Source: Prevotella sp. CAG:1320
GTDB taxonomy: Bacteria; Bacteroidota; Bacteroidia; Bacteroidales; Bacteroidaceae
Length of the DNA: 52,268 bases
Reading direction: 5' to 3'
NCBI GenBank assembly: GCA_000435635.1
Contig: FR882112.1
Coordinates: forward strand, 1-52,268
Part shown: piece by piece, positions 30,694 through 39,226 of the stretch
Layout of the letters: each line of letters begins with the position of its first letter
Numbering within the stretch: the stretch's first letter is position 1
The notes under the pieces: generated by a model
Databases searched by the model: none
What the model saw: only the letters and a program-made list of their open reading frames with translations
Told to the model about the DNA's origin: nothing
Made by a program: the position numbers and the translations under genes

Positions 30694-31875
30694 CTACCAA
30701 GACTTAACGCAGCTTTCCAAAGTGGCGGCTTCCAGCACCGAAGCTATCCGTTGCCCCACGGACTGGGGAGAGCACATTTCAACTACCTTAGCGGATAGAC
30801 TGGCAGACGCTTCTGGGTAATGCTCAATCATGCGGAACATGGCCTGGGCCAAGGCAGCGGCATCATCCACGGGAACCACGAGGCTGCCGCCCTCCACCAG
30901 GGCGTTGCGCGGCACGCGGTCGGTAGTGACGACGGGGATGCCCGTGGCCATGGCCTCCAGCAGGACGAGGCCTTGCGCCTCGCCACGGGAGGCCAGCACC
31001 AGGCAATCGCACGTATACAACAAGCGGCGAACATCCTCCTTGTCCAGCTCGCCATGGTTTACCACCCGGTCGCCCAGCCCCAAAGCCTCGATGGCCTGCC
31101 GGCATTCCCTGCCCGCGGTAAATCTGCCCGCTATGTGCAATTCCACGTTATCGCACCGCGCAGAAAGACGCTTGAAAGCCTGGAAAAGCACGTCGTAACC
31201 CTTGCGAGGCACATAGTTGGCCACGCAACAAAACCTGAACCGCCTGCCCCGCAAACTGGGACGAGGCTGGAAGTGGAAGAATCCGGTGTCAACGATATTG
31301 GAGATGGCGGTCCAACGGTAATCCTTCCCGAAGTAGGGGGCGAGGTCGTCCACCAGCTCCTCGGACACGGGTATCACCATGGCAGCCTCTCGATAGGCCT
31401 CACGCAGCGGCTCCACTTGCCAGATGCCCCTCCGCGGCTCGCCCAGCTCCTCCGCCAACAGGCTGGCGGGCAAGTGCTCGGTCACGACGTAGGGCACGCC
31501 ATACTCCCGGGAGAGCAGGCAAGCGGCATAGCCCGCCCACTTGCAGCAGTGGGCGTGAATCACGTCAGGCACGCCACGTTCCCTCACGTAGGCGGCGAAG
31601 AGCCTCCTTACGCCCCTTGTCCACCGCCTGGCGTTCAGTCTGGGACTACGGGGGAAACCTCTCATCTCTGTCCTCACCACGCACACGCCATCCTCCTCCA
31701 GGCGCGAGGGCTTTGTCCTCGCGTGAAGCCATCCCTTGGGATACACCGTCAAGCCCAGTTGCACGTGGGCCAACACCGTGACCTCGTGGCTCAAGGCGGC
31801 CAGAGCCTTGGCCTGGTCCATGCAGAACTCCCCTCCATAGGGTGGGAAGAAAGAGGGTATCTCCACTATTCTCAT
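30694..31875 (-). CDS. Family 4 glycosyltransferase, GC-rich
   Basis: A 393-residue GT-B enzyme, started at ATG 31875 (M-R-I-V-E-I-P-S-F-F); the longer upstream frame crosses its promoter. The glycogen-synthase-like acceptor half has P-P-Y-G-G-E near residues 11-16. The donor half has Y-V-P-R-K-G-Y-D near 222-229 and E-A-Q-G-L-V-L-L-E-A near 311-320, the E-x7-E nucleotide-sugar motif. The gene is strikingly GC-rich: 44 of 60 bases at 30901-30960, unlike its neighbours, and this opens long false frames on the other strand. It was probably acquired by transfer. It likely builds a surface glycan with the adjacent GT2. Confidence 0.93.
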   Translation of the reverse strand: MRIVEIPSFFPPYGGEFCMDQAKALAALSHEVTVLAHVQLGLTVYPKGWLHARTKPSRLEEDGVCVVRTEMRGFPRSPRLNARRWTRGVRRLFAAYVRERGVPDVIHAHCCKWAGYAACLLSREYGVPYVVTEHLPASLLAEELGEPRRGIWQVEPLREAYREAAMVIPVSEELVDDLAPYFGKDYRWTAISNIVDTGFFHFQPRPSLRGRRFRFCCVANYVPRKGYDVLFQAFKRLSARCDNVELHIAGRFTAGRECRQAIEALGLGDRVVNHGELDKEDVRRLLYTCDCLVLASRGEAQGLVLLEAMATGIPVVTTDRVPRNALVEGGSLVVPVDDAAALAQAMFRMIEHYPEASASLSAKVVEMCSPQSVGQRIASVLEAATLESCVKSW

Positions 31876-31898
31876 CGCTATCTGCCAGTAGTTTTCCG

Positions 31899-31929
31899 CG
31901 AAGATACGCTTTTTATCCGAGAGAACAAG
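31899..31929 (-). promoter_or_regulatory. Promoter of the GT4 gene
   Basis: On the minus strand CTTG (31929-31926), a 19-nt gap and TATCTTCG (31906-31899). Each box has one mismatch from consensus. Confidence 0.55.
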
Positions 31930-31960
31930 CCCAGGCGAGGCCTTTTCCGCTCCTGGACAC

Positions 31961-31996
31961 GAAAAGTCCCCATGCCCTGAGCGGGACATGGGGACT
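31961..31996 (-). terminator. Terminator of htpG
   Basis: On the minus strand AGTCCCCATG and CATGGGGACT pair perfectly across a 12-nt loop, followed by TTTTC. It lies 35 nt past the htpG stop. Confidence 0.85.
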
Positions 31997-32030
31997 AATA
32001 TGTTTCCGCGGGAGAATGCCACCCCGGGGA

Positions 32031-34088
32031 TTAACCTATCAAATCTACACTGCGCTTCAAGAAGGCATCGAGGGCGGCTCCTTTCAGCATGCCGTTCTGC
32101 AATAAGGCCAAGTCTATCAACTGATGTACCACTTGATTACCCTTGGCGTAGTCACTCAACAAAGTACGTTTCTTCTCACGCTGTTCCTCCAAAGCCTTCT
32201 CCGCCTCGTGGGTCTGGTCTTTTTCTGCCTGGGTAATCTCTTCAGGCTTCTTACTGGATTGCTCCTTGTTCAAGTCGGCCAACTTGTCTTGGCAAGCCTT
32301 CAGCTGTTCCATGACAGGTTTCAACGACTCGCCCACGCTATTCTCGGTGTCTGCCAACACTTTCTTAATCAACGCATGGTCACTATTGAGCACCAGGGTG
32401 TAACTATCGGGCATTTGGGCATAAAAACCCATACCGGGCTGGAATTGACCCATGGCCTTCATGCGTCGCATATACTCGCTTTGGGTAATCACCGTGGGTT
32501 GATTGGTCTCGCCCAGTGCCGCCACCTCTACGTTAAACTCCACTTTCTCCAAAGCAGGCATCTGCGAGCGGAACACTTGTGCCAAATTGTCACTGCTGTC
32601 AGCTTCCATTCCCGTCTCTTTGCGGTCTTCCTTCACGATGAGGCGGTCTATGGTGTCAGCGTCAACTCTTGTGAAGCGCGCCTTCTCCAACTTCTGCTCC
32701 AGCATGCTCACCATGGGCGTATCCAACTGTCCGTCCATCAACAAGACGCTATAACCCTTGTTCTTGGCCGCCTCGATGTAAGTATACTGCTCCTCCACGT
32801 TGTTGGCGTAAAGGTAAACCAAGTTTCCGTCCTTGTCGGTCTGGTTGTCCTTGATGAGCGTCTTGTACTCTTCCATCGTGAAATGCTTACCTTCCGTGTC
32901 CTTCATGAGCGCGAAATCCTTCGCCCTGTCATAGAAGTCCTCCTGTGAAAGCATGCCATATTCAATGAAAAGGCGCAGGTTATCCCACTTCTCCTCATAT
33001 TTCTTACGATCTTCCTTGAAGAGGGCGCTCAACCTGTCGGCCACCTTTTTGGTGATGTAAGTGCTAATCTTCTTCACGTTAGCGTCACTCTGCAAGTAGC
33101 TTCGGCTAACGTTCAGCGGAATGTCGGGGCTGTCTATCACGCCGTGCAACAGCGTAAGGAACTCGGGCACGATGCCTTCCACCTGGTCTGTGACAAACAC
33201 CTGGTTGCAATAGAGCTGTATCTTGTTGCGCTGCAAGTCTATGTTGCTGTGGATGCGGGGGAAATACAAGATACCCGTAAGATTGAAAGGATAGTCCACG
33301 TTCAGGTGTATCCAGAACAGCGGCTCGTCTTGCATGGGATAGAGCGTGCGGTAGAATTCCTTGTAGTCCTCATCCTTCAGCGTGCTGGGCGACTTGGTCC
33401 AAAGCGGTTCAACGCTGTTGATGATGTTGTCCTCGTCGGTGTCCACCTGCTTACCGCCTTCCCATTTCGTCTTCTTGCCAAAGGCCACGGGCACGGCCAT
33501 GAACTTGCAGTACTTGTTGAGCAGCTCCTGTATTTTCGCCTTTTGCAGGTACTCCTTGCAGTCATCGGATATGTGGAGCACGATGTCTGAGCCCCTGTCC
33601 TCCTTCTCAGCGTCTGATATCTCATATTCAGGAGACCCATCGCAAGTCCATTTCACGGCCTTGCTGCCTTCCTTGTAGCTACGGGTGATGATATCCACCT
33701 TGTCCGCCACCATGAAAGCGGAATAGAAACCCAGGCCGAAATGGCCTATGATGGCGTTGGCGTTCTCCTTGTATTTGTCCAGGAAGTCGTTCACGCCCGA
33801 GAAAGCTATCTGGTTGATGTATTTCTCTATCTCCTCCTCCGTCATGCCAATACCCCGGTCGCTGATGGTGAGCGTCTTGGCATTCTCGTCCAGCGATACA
33901 CGCACGGTCAAGTCGCCAAGTTCTCCCTTGAAGTCTCCTTGCTGAGTCAGCGTCTTCAATTTCTGGGTAGCGTCCACGGCGTTGGACACCATTTCACGGA
34001 GGAAAATCTCATGGTCTGAATAGAGAAACTTTTTGATGACGGGGAAGATGTTCTCTGTAGTAACCCCGATGTTACCTTTTTGTGCCAT
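32031..34088 (-). CDS. htpG: Molecular chaperone HtpG (Hsp90)
   Basis: A 685-residue Hsp90. The N-terminal ATPase domain has F-L-R-E-M-V-S-N-A-V-D-A, then D-R-G-I-G-M-T (ATP lid region) and G-H-F-G-L-G-F-Y-S-A-F-M-V, all typical. The middle domain has the catalytic-loop-like L-N-V-S-R-S-Y-L-Q. The C-terminal dimerisation part carries a long Lys/Glu/Gln-rich linker (about 610-645). Length fits Bacteroidetes HtpG. It folds and reactivates client proteins with DnaK. It is a single-gene unit with its own terminator; the divergent neighbour is an ECF sigma factor. Confidence 0.98.
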   Translation of the reverse strand: MAQKGNIGVTTENIFPVIKKFLYSDHEIFLREMVSNAVDATQKLKTLTQQGDFKGELGDLTVRVSLDENAKTLTISDRGIGMTEEEIEKYINQIAFSGVNDFLDKYKENANAIIGHFGLGFYSAFMVADKVDIITRSYKEGSKAVKWTCDGSPEYEISDAEKEDRGSDIVLHISDDCKEYLQKAKIQELLNKYCKFMAVPVAFGKKTKWEGGKQVDTDEDNIINSVEPLWTKSPSTLKDEDYKEFYRTLYPMQDEPLFWIHLNVDYPFNLTGILYFPRIHSNIDLQRNKIQLYCNQVFVTDQVEGIVPEFLTLLHGVIDSPDIPLNVSRSYLQSDANVKKISTYITKKVADRLSALFKEDRKKYEEKWDNLRLFIEYGMLSQEDFYDRAKDFALMKDTEGKHFTMEEYKTLIKDNQTDKDGNLVYLYANNVEEQYTYIEAAKNKGYSVLLMDGQLDTPMVSMLEQKLEKARFTRVDADTIDRLIVKEDRKETGMEADSSDNLAQVFRSQMPALEKVEFNVEVAALGETNQPTVITQSEYMRRMKAMGQFQPGMGFYAQMPDSYTLVLNSDHALIKKVLADTENSVGESLKPVMEQLKACQDKLADLNKEQSSKKPEEITQAEKDQTHEAEKALEEQREKKRTLLSDYAKGNQVVHQLIDLALLQNGMLKGAALDAFLKRSVDLIG

Positions 34089-34268
34089 AATAATATATAA
34101 TGTATATTCTGTTGTCTGCTATGAAGAAATGCAAATAGCGTGCCAATCAGGAAACTTTCCATGCGAAACAGGCAAGTCGGGAAACGTGAAATCTTATCTT
34201 TTATATATATATTTGTTTCATTTGCGTATTTTTAGCATGACAATTCATGGCGTATCGTGATTTTTTCG

Positions 34269-34276
34269 TAATTTTG
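34269..34276 (+). promoter_or_regulatory. -7 box of the sigma-factor gene
   Basis: TAATTTTG, an exact -7 match, 28 nt before the ATG at 34304. No TTTG is found at the right distance upstream, so the gene may use an activator or another sigma factor. Confidence 0.55.
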
Positions 34277-34303
34277 CCATACCAACCTTTAAATCACACG
34301 TCA

Positions 34304-34816
34304 ATGAAATACAACACGTCTGACTACAACCTGTTGGCGGAATATTATGAAGCCCATTTTGACGAGCTGAGGCAATTTGTGGGCTCTCGCGTGAATTTCG
34401 CCTACGAAACGGAAGACATCGTGCAAAACGTCTTCCTCAGGTTGCTCAAATCCGACAAGATGATTACCCCCATCACCCTGCCATGCTTGGTATACACCGT
34501 GGCACGCAACTTGATATTCGATTACTGGAGGCATCACACCCGCTTGCAAGAGCATGAACACCAACTGCAAACCAGTTCGTTTGACCCTGACACAGTAGAG
34601 TCCATCTATTCCGCGCAGGAAATGAACGAGCTGCTGGAACGTGGCATAGCGCAACTATCAGACACCCAACAGCGCGTTTACCGACTCAATATCTACGAGG
34701 GAAAGAAAGTGAGCGACATCGCCTATGAGTTGAGCATGAACTACAAAGGCGTGGAGCGCAGCTTGGGTAACGCCCGCAAGCATATCAGGCATTATATGCG
34801 CCGCATGCTCGCCTAA
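34304..34816 (+). CDS. ECF-type RNA polymerase sigma factor 1
   Basis: A 170-residue protein, started at ATG 34304 so that the chain begins just before the sigma-2 region; an earlier ATG at 34247 would lie upstream of the -7 box. Region 2 has E-D-I-V-Q-N-V-F-L-R-L-L and Y-T-V-A-R-N-L-I-F-D-Y-W. Region 4 has L-S-D-T-Q-Q-R-V-Y-R-L and K-V-S-D-I-A-Y-E-L-S. No anti-sigma (FecR-like) or SusC gene is beside it, unlike most Bacteroides ECF factors of iron or glycan uptake. Its stimulus is unknown. Confidence 0.92.
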   Translation: MKYNTSDYNLLAEYYEAHFDELRQFVGSRVNFAYETEDIVQNVFLRLLKSDKMITPITLPCLVYTVARNLIFDYWRHHTRLQEHEHQLQTSSFDPDTVESIYSAQEMNELLERGIAQLSDTQQRVYRLNIYEGKKVSDIAYELSMNYKGVERSLGNARKHIRHYMRRMLA

Positions 34817-34941
34817 CTAACCCGAATGCCATTGCTTTGTCGCCAACTAACAACTAACCCATCCGTTACACCTTAATTATTATATATGCGCGCGTGAGAG
34901 AGCCGTCACGCCAGGTCTATTGCGCCACTAACATGGAGAAA

Positions 34942-35268
34942 CTAGTGGGAGACCATCTTCAAGCCCACTATCGAGCCTATCAATGTGGTAATGAAAAACA
35001 AACGGAGAAAAGAAGCCGGCTCATGGAAAAACACAATGCCCAGGATCACCGTGCCCACCGCGCCAATGCCCGTCCATACAGGATAGGCCGTACCGATAGG
35101 AATGGTTTGCACTGCCTTGGCCAGCAACACCATGCTCAAAGCCAGGCAGAAAAGAAAGCCCATGCCCCAAAGATACCACTCAAGGCCTGACACTTCCTTC
35201 ATCTTCCCCAGGCAAAACGCGAAGCCAGACTCAAAGCATCCGGCGACAATGAGAATAATCCAACTCAT
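34942..35268 (-). CDS. Small multidrug resistance (SMR) family transporter
   Basis: A 108-residue inner-membrane protein with four hydrophobic segments (about 3-20, 29-50, 58-79 and 86-104). It has the conserved Glu (E13, G-C-F-E-S-G-F-A) and the second-half motif P-I-G-T-A-Y-P-V-W-T-G-I-G, matching SMR pumps. A-V-Q-T-I-P-I-G-T-A-Y fits the SugE/Gdx (guanidinium exporter) side better than EmrE. Only one copy is present, so it should be a homodimer. It exports small cations with proton exchange. It stands alone, convergent with the ECF sigma gene. The exact substrate cannot be decided from sequence alone. Confidence 0.88.
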   Translation of the reverse strand: MSWIILIVAGCFESGFAFCLGKMKEVSGLEWYLWGMGFLFCLALSMVLLAKAVQTIPIGTAYPVWTGIGAVGTVILGIVFFHEPASFLRLFFITTLIGSIVGLKMVSH

Positions 35269-35311
35269 GAAACTATATTGTTTTTGAAATTAACCATGCG
35301 AAACATAGGTG

Positions 35312-35319
35312 CAAAGATA
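35312..35319 (-). promoter_or_regulatory. -7 box of the SMR gene
   Basis: On the minus strand TATCTTTG, an exact -7 match 44 nt before the ATG. No -33 match is evident. Confidence 0.55.
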
Positions 35320-35428
35320 ACGCTTTTCTCCTTATTCCCCTTCCCGTTTGGCCAATTTATCATCCCATTCCCCTATACACCGCACAAAGGCCTTCCTCCA
35401 CCCGCATAAAAAGAGGGGGTTGCAAAAC

Positions 35429-35521
35429 AAGTTATTTTGCCCTTCAATTTAACTTGTTTTCATGAACAAAACAACTTATTTTCCTCATCAATTCAACTTA
35501 TTTTCCCAAGCAAAACAAATT
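35429..35521. repeat. 22-bp-phased repeat cluster 2 (AAGTT/AACTT words)
   Basis: AAGTT (35429), AACTT (35451), AACTT (35473), AACTT (35495) and AAATT (35517) are spaced exactly 22 bp each, often in AAAACAAGTTATTTT or the reverse. Between 35320 and 35785 there is no gene. Confidence 0.8.
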
Positions 35522-35684
35522 GCTTTTCCCAAAGAGACTTTTCCGCCCCCTTTTCAGATCGCATTTCAACAGCGAGCGCGGGCTATCGTGTGGCGGGATG
35601 AAAATTTGTTGAGGCTCAGATAATATAATCGGTAATCCGATGAACGCACATTCGGCGTGTCGTGGCGGAAGAACCAGCAGCGAA

Positions 35685-35766
35685 AAAAGGAGTAGTACTG
35701 CGTTGGTGATCGCAGTACTACTCCTTTTCAATTTCAGTAGTACTGATATTCCGTTTCAGTACTACT
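35685..35766. repeat. 22-bp-phased cluster 3 (AGTAGTACT words) with 18-bp hairpin
   Basis: AGTAGTACT and its reverse AGTACTACT start at 35691, 35714, 35736 and 35758 (spacing 23, 22, 22). The first pair forms a perfect 18-bp stem (35685-35702 with 35711-35728) and a second inverted pair follows. The stem ends in TTTT on the plus strand and in its complement on the other, so it may also terminate the leftward lipoprotein gene. Confidence 0.8.
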
Positions 35767-35785
35767 GCGATTTCCTTGGAGCTAT

Positions 35786-36178
35786 TTAACCCTCCTTGAA
35801 CGCTATCAAGCGTTTCACCTCCGGGTCGAAATAAAACGTCTGGGTATAGCTCTTCCCCTTGCCGTCAGCGGTAGGCTTAGTGTAGGTTACCCTTATGTAA
35901 TAGAGCGTCTTGGGAATGTCCCCCTCGGCATAAGACACGTTGGGCTTGAAAAGCTTTACGGTTTTCATGTGTTCCCGCAAAGCCATCACCGTGGCCGGAG
36001 TTATCATCTTGGTGGAGTCCATGCGGGAGAAACGCGTGTCTGAACGTGCGTTATCCACCAAATAAGTATCCAGGAAGTCCTCTACCATACTCTTGGCATC
36101 GCCCTCCTTGCCGCAGGAAGCAAAGAGGAGTAACGCCAACAGGGAGAACAGCAAGAACTTTAAGCGTGGAGTTTTCAT
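35786..36178 (-). CDS. Small lipoprotein of unknown function
   Basis: A 130-residue protein from ATG 36178, with a short basic start, a hydrophobic stretch and the lipobox L-F-A-S-C (Cys near residue 21), then a mature domain with Y-Y-I-R-V-T-Y and a T-Q-T-F-Y-F-D-P-E-V strand. It is likely anchored in the inner or outer membrane. The ATG overlaps the pepD stop (ATGA), so translation is coupled. The family is not recognised; it may be a DUF-type NTF2-like fold. A longer upstream frame runs antiparallel to the pepD coding sense and is not used. Confidence 0.8.
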   Translation of the reverse strand: MKTPRLKFLLFSLLALLLFASCGKEGDAKSMVEDFLDTYLVDNARSDTRFSRMDSTKMITPATVMALREHMKTVKLFKPNVSYAEGDIPKTLYYIRVTYTKPTADGKGKSYTQTFYFDPEVKRLIAFKEG

Positions 36179-37635
36179 GCGGGAATGTTCTTTAAGATTT
36201 CCAATAGATGGCGCCATACCATGTCGACAGTAGGAATCAGCAACCGCTCGTCGGGAGAATGCACACCTCTCAACGTGGGTCCCATGCTCACCATGTCCAA
36301 ATCGGGATAGCGCTCGGAGAAAAGACCGCACTCCAATCCAGCGTGAATACCAATAACTTTCGGCTCTTTGCCAAACAATTGGCGATATGTTTCCACGGTT
36401 ATCCGCGTCAATTCGCTGTCCGCCCTCATCTTCCAGGCTGGATACCTGCCGTCTACAGACACCTCAGCTCCTGCCAACTGGAACACAGCCTTCACGGTGT
36501 TGGTCATGTTATCCAAGTTGCTCATCACATTGCTTCGCTGGCTCATGGTCACCATCGCCGAATCTTCGGCGGTGTGCACGCTGGCCACGTTGCTTGAAGT
36601 CTCCACCATCCAGGCCAACGCCTCGTCTTGGCAATAGCACATCGGGCCATTGTCCACGGCCTGCAAAGCCCTGATAAACGCCGTGCCCACCGACTGGGGC
36701 AATACGGTGCGAGCCTCTGCGCTGCCCATGTGGAAGTGGCAGTCAGGCTCCGTAACGTGGAACTCGTCTTCCACTTGCGCGGCGAAGACATTCCAGTCCG
36801 CCCTCACGTTTTCCTTTTCCTCGTTCTTCACGGCAAATATGACTTCTCCATCCCTGGGAATAGCGTTATGGAGCTTACCGCAATGGAAGTCGGCCAAGTA
36901 TAGTTCGCCACCCAGCTTCTCGCTTTCCATATAGAGAAAGCGTGCCAAGAGCTTCACGGCATTGGCTCGCTTCTTGTCGATATCATCGCCAGAGTGGCCT
37001 CCCTTCAACTTATCCACGCTGGCGGAAAGGAAGAAATAACCATCAGGCACCTGCACACGGGTATAACGGAAAGTAGCCATAGCGGTCTGGCCGCCAGCGC
37101 AGGAAACGAAAAACTGCCCTTCGTCCTCGCTGTCCAGGTTAATCAGCATCTTGCCCGTCATGAAACCGGCTTTCATGCCCTGCGCTCCCGTAAGACCAGT
37201 CTCCTCATCTCGGGTGAAAACACACTCCAATGGACCATGTTCCACGTCATCGCTGTCCAGTATAGCCAAGGCCAAAGCCATGCCGATGCCATCGTCCGCG
37301 CCCAGCGTGGTGCCCTTGGCTTTCATCCAGTCACCCTCAACCACAGTCTGGATAGGGTCGCGCTGGAAATCAAAATCCAGACCTTTCACCTTCTCGCACA
37401 CCATATCCATATGACTCTGCAGTATGATCGTCTGCCTGTCCTCCATGCCTTTAGTGGCGGCTTTGCGTATCAATACGTTGCCGGCATCGTCTACCACGGT
37501 CTCCAGGTTTCTCTCTTCGCCAAATCTTTTCAGGTATTCTATCACCTGTTCCTCATGTTTGCTAGGTCGGGGAATTTGATTGATTCTGGCAAACTGCTCG
37601 AACACTCGAGCTGGTTTTAATACGTTTTTATTCAT
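36175..37635 (-). CDS. pepD: Cytosol non-specific dipeptidase
   Basis: A 486-residue M20-family metallopeptidase. The di-zinc site is visible as Q-S-H-M-D-M near 74-79, T-L-G-A-D-D-G-I-G near 112-120 and R-D-E-E-T-G-L near 141-147; a late H-A-G-L-E-C-G-L lies near 430. Length and motif order match PepD (aminoacyl-histidine dipeptidase). It splits dipeptides such as carnosine-like or unspecific ones in the cytoplasm. It is first in a two-gene unit with the small lipoprotein. Its own promoter was not identified. Confidence 0.97.
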   Translation of the reverse strand: MNKNVLKPARVFEQFARINQIPRPSKHEEQVIEYLKRFGEERNLETVVDDAGNVLIRKAATKGMEDRQTIILQSHMDMVCEKVKGLDFDFQRDPIQTVVEGDWMKAKGTTLGADDGIGMALALAILDSDDVEHGPLECVFTRDEETGLTGAQGMKAGFMTGKMLINLDSEDEGQFFVSCAGGQTAMATFRYTRVQVPDGYFFLSASVDKLKGGHSGDDIDKKRANAVKLLARFLYMESEKLGGELYLADFHCGKLHNAIPRDGEVIFAVKNEEKENVRADWNVFAAQVEDEFHVTEPDCHFHMGSAEARTVLPQSVGTAFIRALQAVDNGPMCYCQDEALAWMVETSSNVASVHTAEDSAMVTMSQRSNVMSNLDNMTNTVKAVFQLAGAEVSVDGRYPAWKMRADSELTRITVETYRQLFGKEPKVIGIHAGLECGLFSERYPDLDMVSMGPTLRGVHSPDERLLIPTVDMVWRHLLEILKNIPA

Positions 37636-37653
37636 TTATTTATGTTATTTTAT

Positions 37654-37684
37654 TTTGTGCTTCTACCAAAAAATATTACCTTTG
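37654..37684 (+). promoter_or_regulatory. Promoter of the 37726-39226 operon
   Basis: TTTG (37654-37657), a 19-nt gap and TACCTTTG (37677-37684), exact consensus. It should drive the small membrane protein, the OmpH-like lipoprotein and nth. Confidence 0.85.
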
Positions 37685-37725
37685 CGGCAAATTCGTGACC
37701 TAAGTCACCGCGAAATTAATCAATT

Positions 37726-37920
37726 ATGCTAGAAGTCTTGCTATTAAGCGTGTTAATAATTGCTATCTCCGTGGCATTGCTCTCGGTGAAAGTAATATTG
37801 AAAAAGAACGGGAAGTTCTCTTCACAACACGTGCACGACAATCCTGGGCTGCGCAAGAAGCGCATACACTGCGTGCTCGACCAAGACCGGGAAGCCCGCA
37901 AGGCAGGAAAGGCTTATTAA
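37726..37920 (+). CDS. Small conserved membrane protein
   Basis: A 64-residue protein with one N-terminal transmembrane helix (about 2-25, very Leu/Ile/Val-rich), then a basic stretch and a polar C-terminus containing H-V-H-D-N and I-H-C-V-L-D-Q-D. The pattern resembles a small Bacteroidetes membrane-protein family of unknown role. It is the first gene after an exact promoter and sits 34 nt before the OmpH-like gene. Confidence 0.8.
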   Translation: MLEVLLLSVLIIAISVALLSVKVILKKNGKFSSQHVHDNPGLRKKRIHCVLDQDREARKAGKAY

Positions 37921-37954
37921 TCTTGTATTATAAATAACACAAACCATAACACAA

Positions 37955-38575
37955 ATGAAAAGAAAGTTTTTAAGCATCGCTCTCGTTGCCACGGGGATAG
38001 TAGCGTTCTCTTCTTGCAACAACGCGCAACCCAAAGTGGAAGAGAAAACAACCGCCGCAGCTCCGACAGAGTTGAAAATAGCCTACGTGGAGGTAGACTC
38101 CATCATGACCCAGTACCGCTTTGCCAAGGAGTATACAGAGATACTGGAAAAGAAAGGTCAAAACATCCAGTCTACATTGAACCAAAAGGGGCAAGCATTG
38201 CAAAACGCGGTGGCAAACTTCCAGCAGAAAGTGCAACAAAACGCTTATACCCGCGAGCAGGCGGAAGCCGTGCAGGCAGGCTTGCAAAAGCAGCAAAACG
38301 ACCTGGCGGGACTGCAGCAGCGCTTAGGCAACGAGTTCAATGCTGAGCAAGAAAAATACAACAAGGCTTTGCACGATTCCATCGACCACTTCTTGGCAGT
38401 GTATAACAAGGACAAGAAGTACTCTATCATCTTGAGCAAGAGTGGAGACAACTTGCTCTACGCTGACAAGGCTTATGACATCACCGACGAAATCATCGCC
38501 GGACTGAACAAGGCTTACAAGGGAAAAGTGGATTCCAAGTCCAAAGACAACAAAAAAGAAGAGACTAAGAAATAA
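37955..38575 (+). CDS. OmpH/Skp-like periplasmic lipoprotein
   Basis: A 206-residue protein with a signal peptide and lipobox A-F-S-S-C, then a strand (K-I-A-Y-V-E-V-D-S-I-M) followed by a long Gln/Lys-rich coiled-coil (about 65-140) and a late Y-S-I-I-L-S motif. This is the Skp/OmpH layout of tentacle-like periplasmic chaperones, here lipid-anchored. It probably holds unfolded outer-membrane proteins. The low-complexity Lys-rich tail is unusual. It is directly followed by nth with no gap (stop 38573-38575, ATG 38576). Confidence 0.85.
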   Translation: MKRKFLSIALVATGIVAFSSCNNAQPKVEEKTTAAAPTELKIAYVEVDSIMTQYRFAKEYTEILEKKGQNIQSTLNQKGQALQNAVANFQQKVQQNAYTREQAEAVQAGLQKQQNDLAGLQQRLGNEFNAEQEKYNKALHDSIDHFLAVYNKDKKYSIILSKSGDNLLYADKAYDITDEIIAGLNKAYKGKVDSKSKDNKKEETKK

Positions 38576-39226
38576 ATGACCCGAGAAGAAAGATACGAGT
38601 TCATACTCGGTCACTTCAGGAACACGCTGCCAAACGTAACCACAGAGTTGCAGTTTGGCAGCGCTTTTCAATTACTGGTGGCCACATTGTTGAGCGCTCA
38701 GTGCACGGATAAACGTGTCAACCAAGTCACGCCTGCCCTTTTCGCCAAGTATCCTGACGCAGAGAGCATGGCAAAAGCCGAAGAGGAAGACATATTGGAA
38801 TATATCCGCTCCGTAAGTTATCCCAATAGCAAGGCAAAACACTTAGTGGCGATGGCCAGGATGCTGGTAAGCGACTTCGGGAACGAGGTGCCTAGCGACA
38901 TCAAGCAGCTCACCCTATTGCCAGGAGTAGGCAGGAAAACCGCCAACGTCATACAAGCGGTGTGGTTCGGAAAGGCTACCATGGCGGTGGACACTCATGT
39001 CTACCGGGTAAGCCATCGCATGGGATTGGTGCCCAAATCAGCCAATACGCCCCTGAAAGTGGAAAATTACCTGATGAAGCACATACCTGAAAAAGACATC
39101 CCCGATGCCCACCATTGGCTGTTGCTGCATGGTCGCTATATATGCAAAAGCATGAGCCCCATGTGTGACTCATGCCCTTTTAACGACATTTGCCCTAAAC
39201 TGATGGAGGGCAGCAAACTGGGTTAA
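38576..39226 (+). CDS. nth: Endonuclease III
   Basis: A 216-residue DNA glycosylase/AP lyase of base-excision repair that removes oxidised pyrimidines. The HhH motif L-L-P-G-V-G-R-K121-T-A-N holds the catalytic Lys and V-D139-T-H-V-Y-R-V the catalytic Asp. The [4Fe-4S] cluster ligands are C190, C197, C200 and C206 in the expected C-x6-C-x2-C-x5-C spacing. Its ATG follows the OmpH-like stop with no gap. Its last bases overlap the convergent C11 peptidase gene by 4 nt. Confidence 0.97.
   Translation: MTREERYEFILGHFRNTLPNVTTELQFGSAFQLLVATLLSAQCTDKRVNQVTPALFAKYPDAESMAKAEEEDILEYIRSVSYPNSKAKHLVAMARMLVSDFGNEVPSDIKQLTLLPGVGRKTANVIQAVWFGKATMAVDTHVYRVSHRMGLVPKSANTPLKVENYLMKHIPEKDIPDAHHWLLLHGRYICKSMSPMCDSCPFNDICPKLMEGSKLG

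Noticed and set aside
30820..31980. 386-codon frame opposite the GT4 gene
   Set aside because: It lies antisense to a clear GT4 enzyme and results from the high GC content; its composition is not protein-like.
32124..32948. 274-codon frame opposite htpG
   Set aside because: Antisense shadow of HtpG.
34817..34941. Possible small gene between the ECF sigma factor and the SMR pump
   Set aside because: Short, AT-rich, no frame above 30 codons that looks coding and no promoter box.
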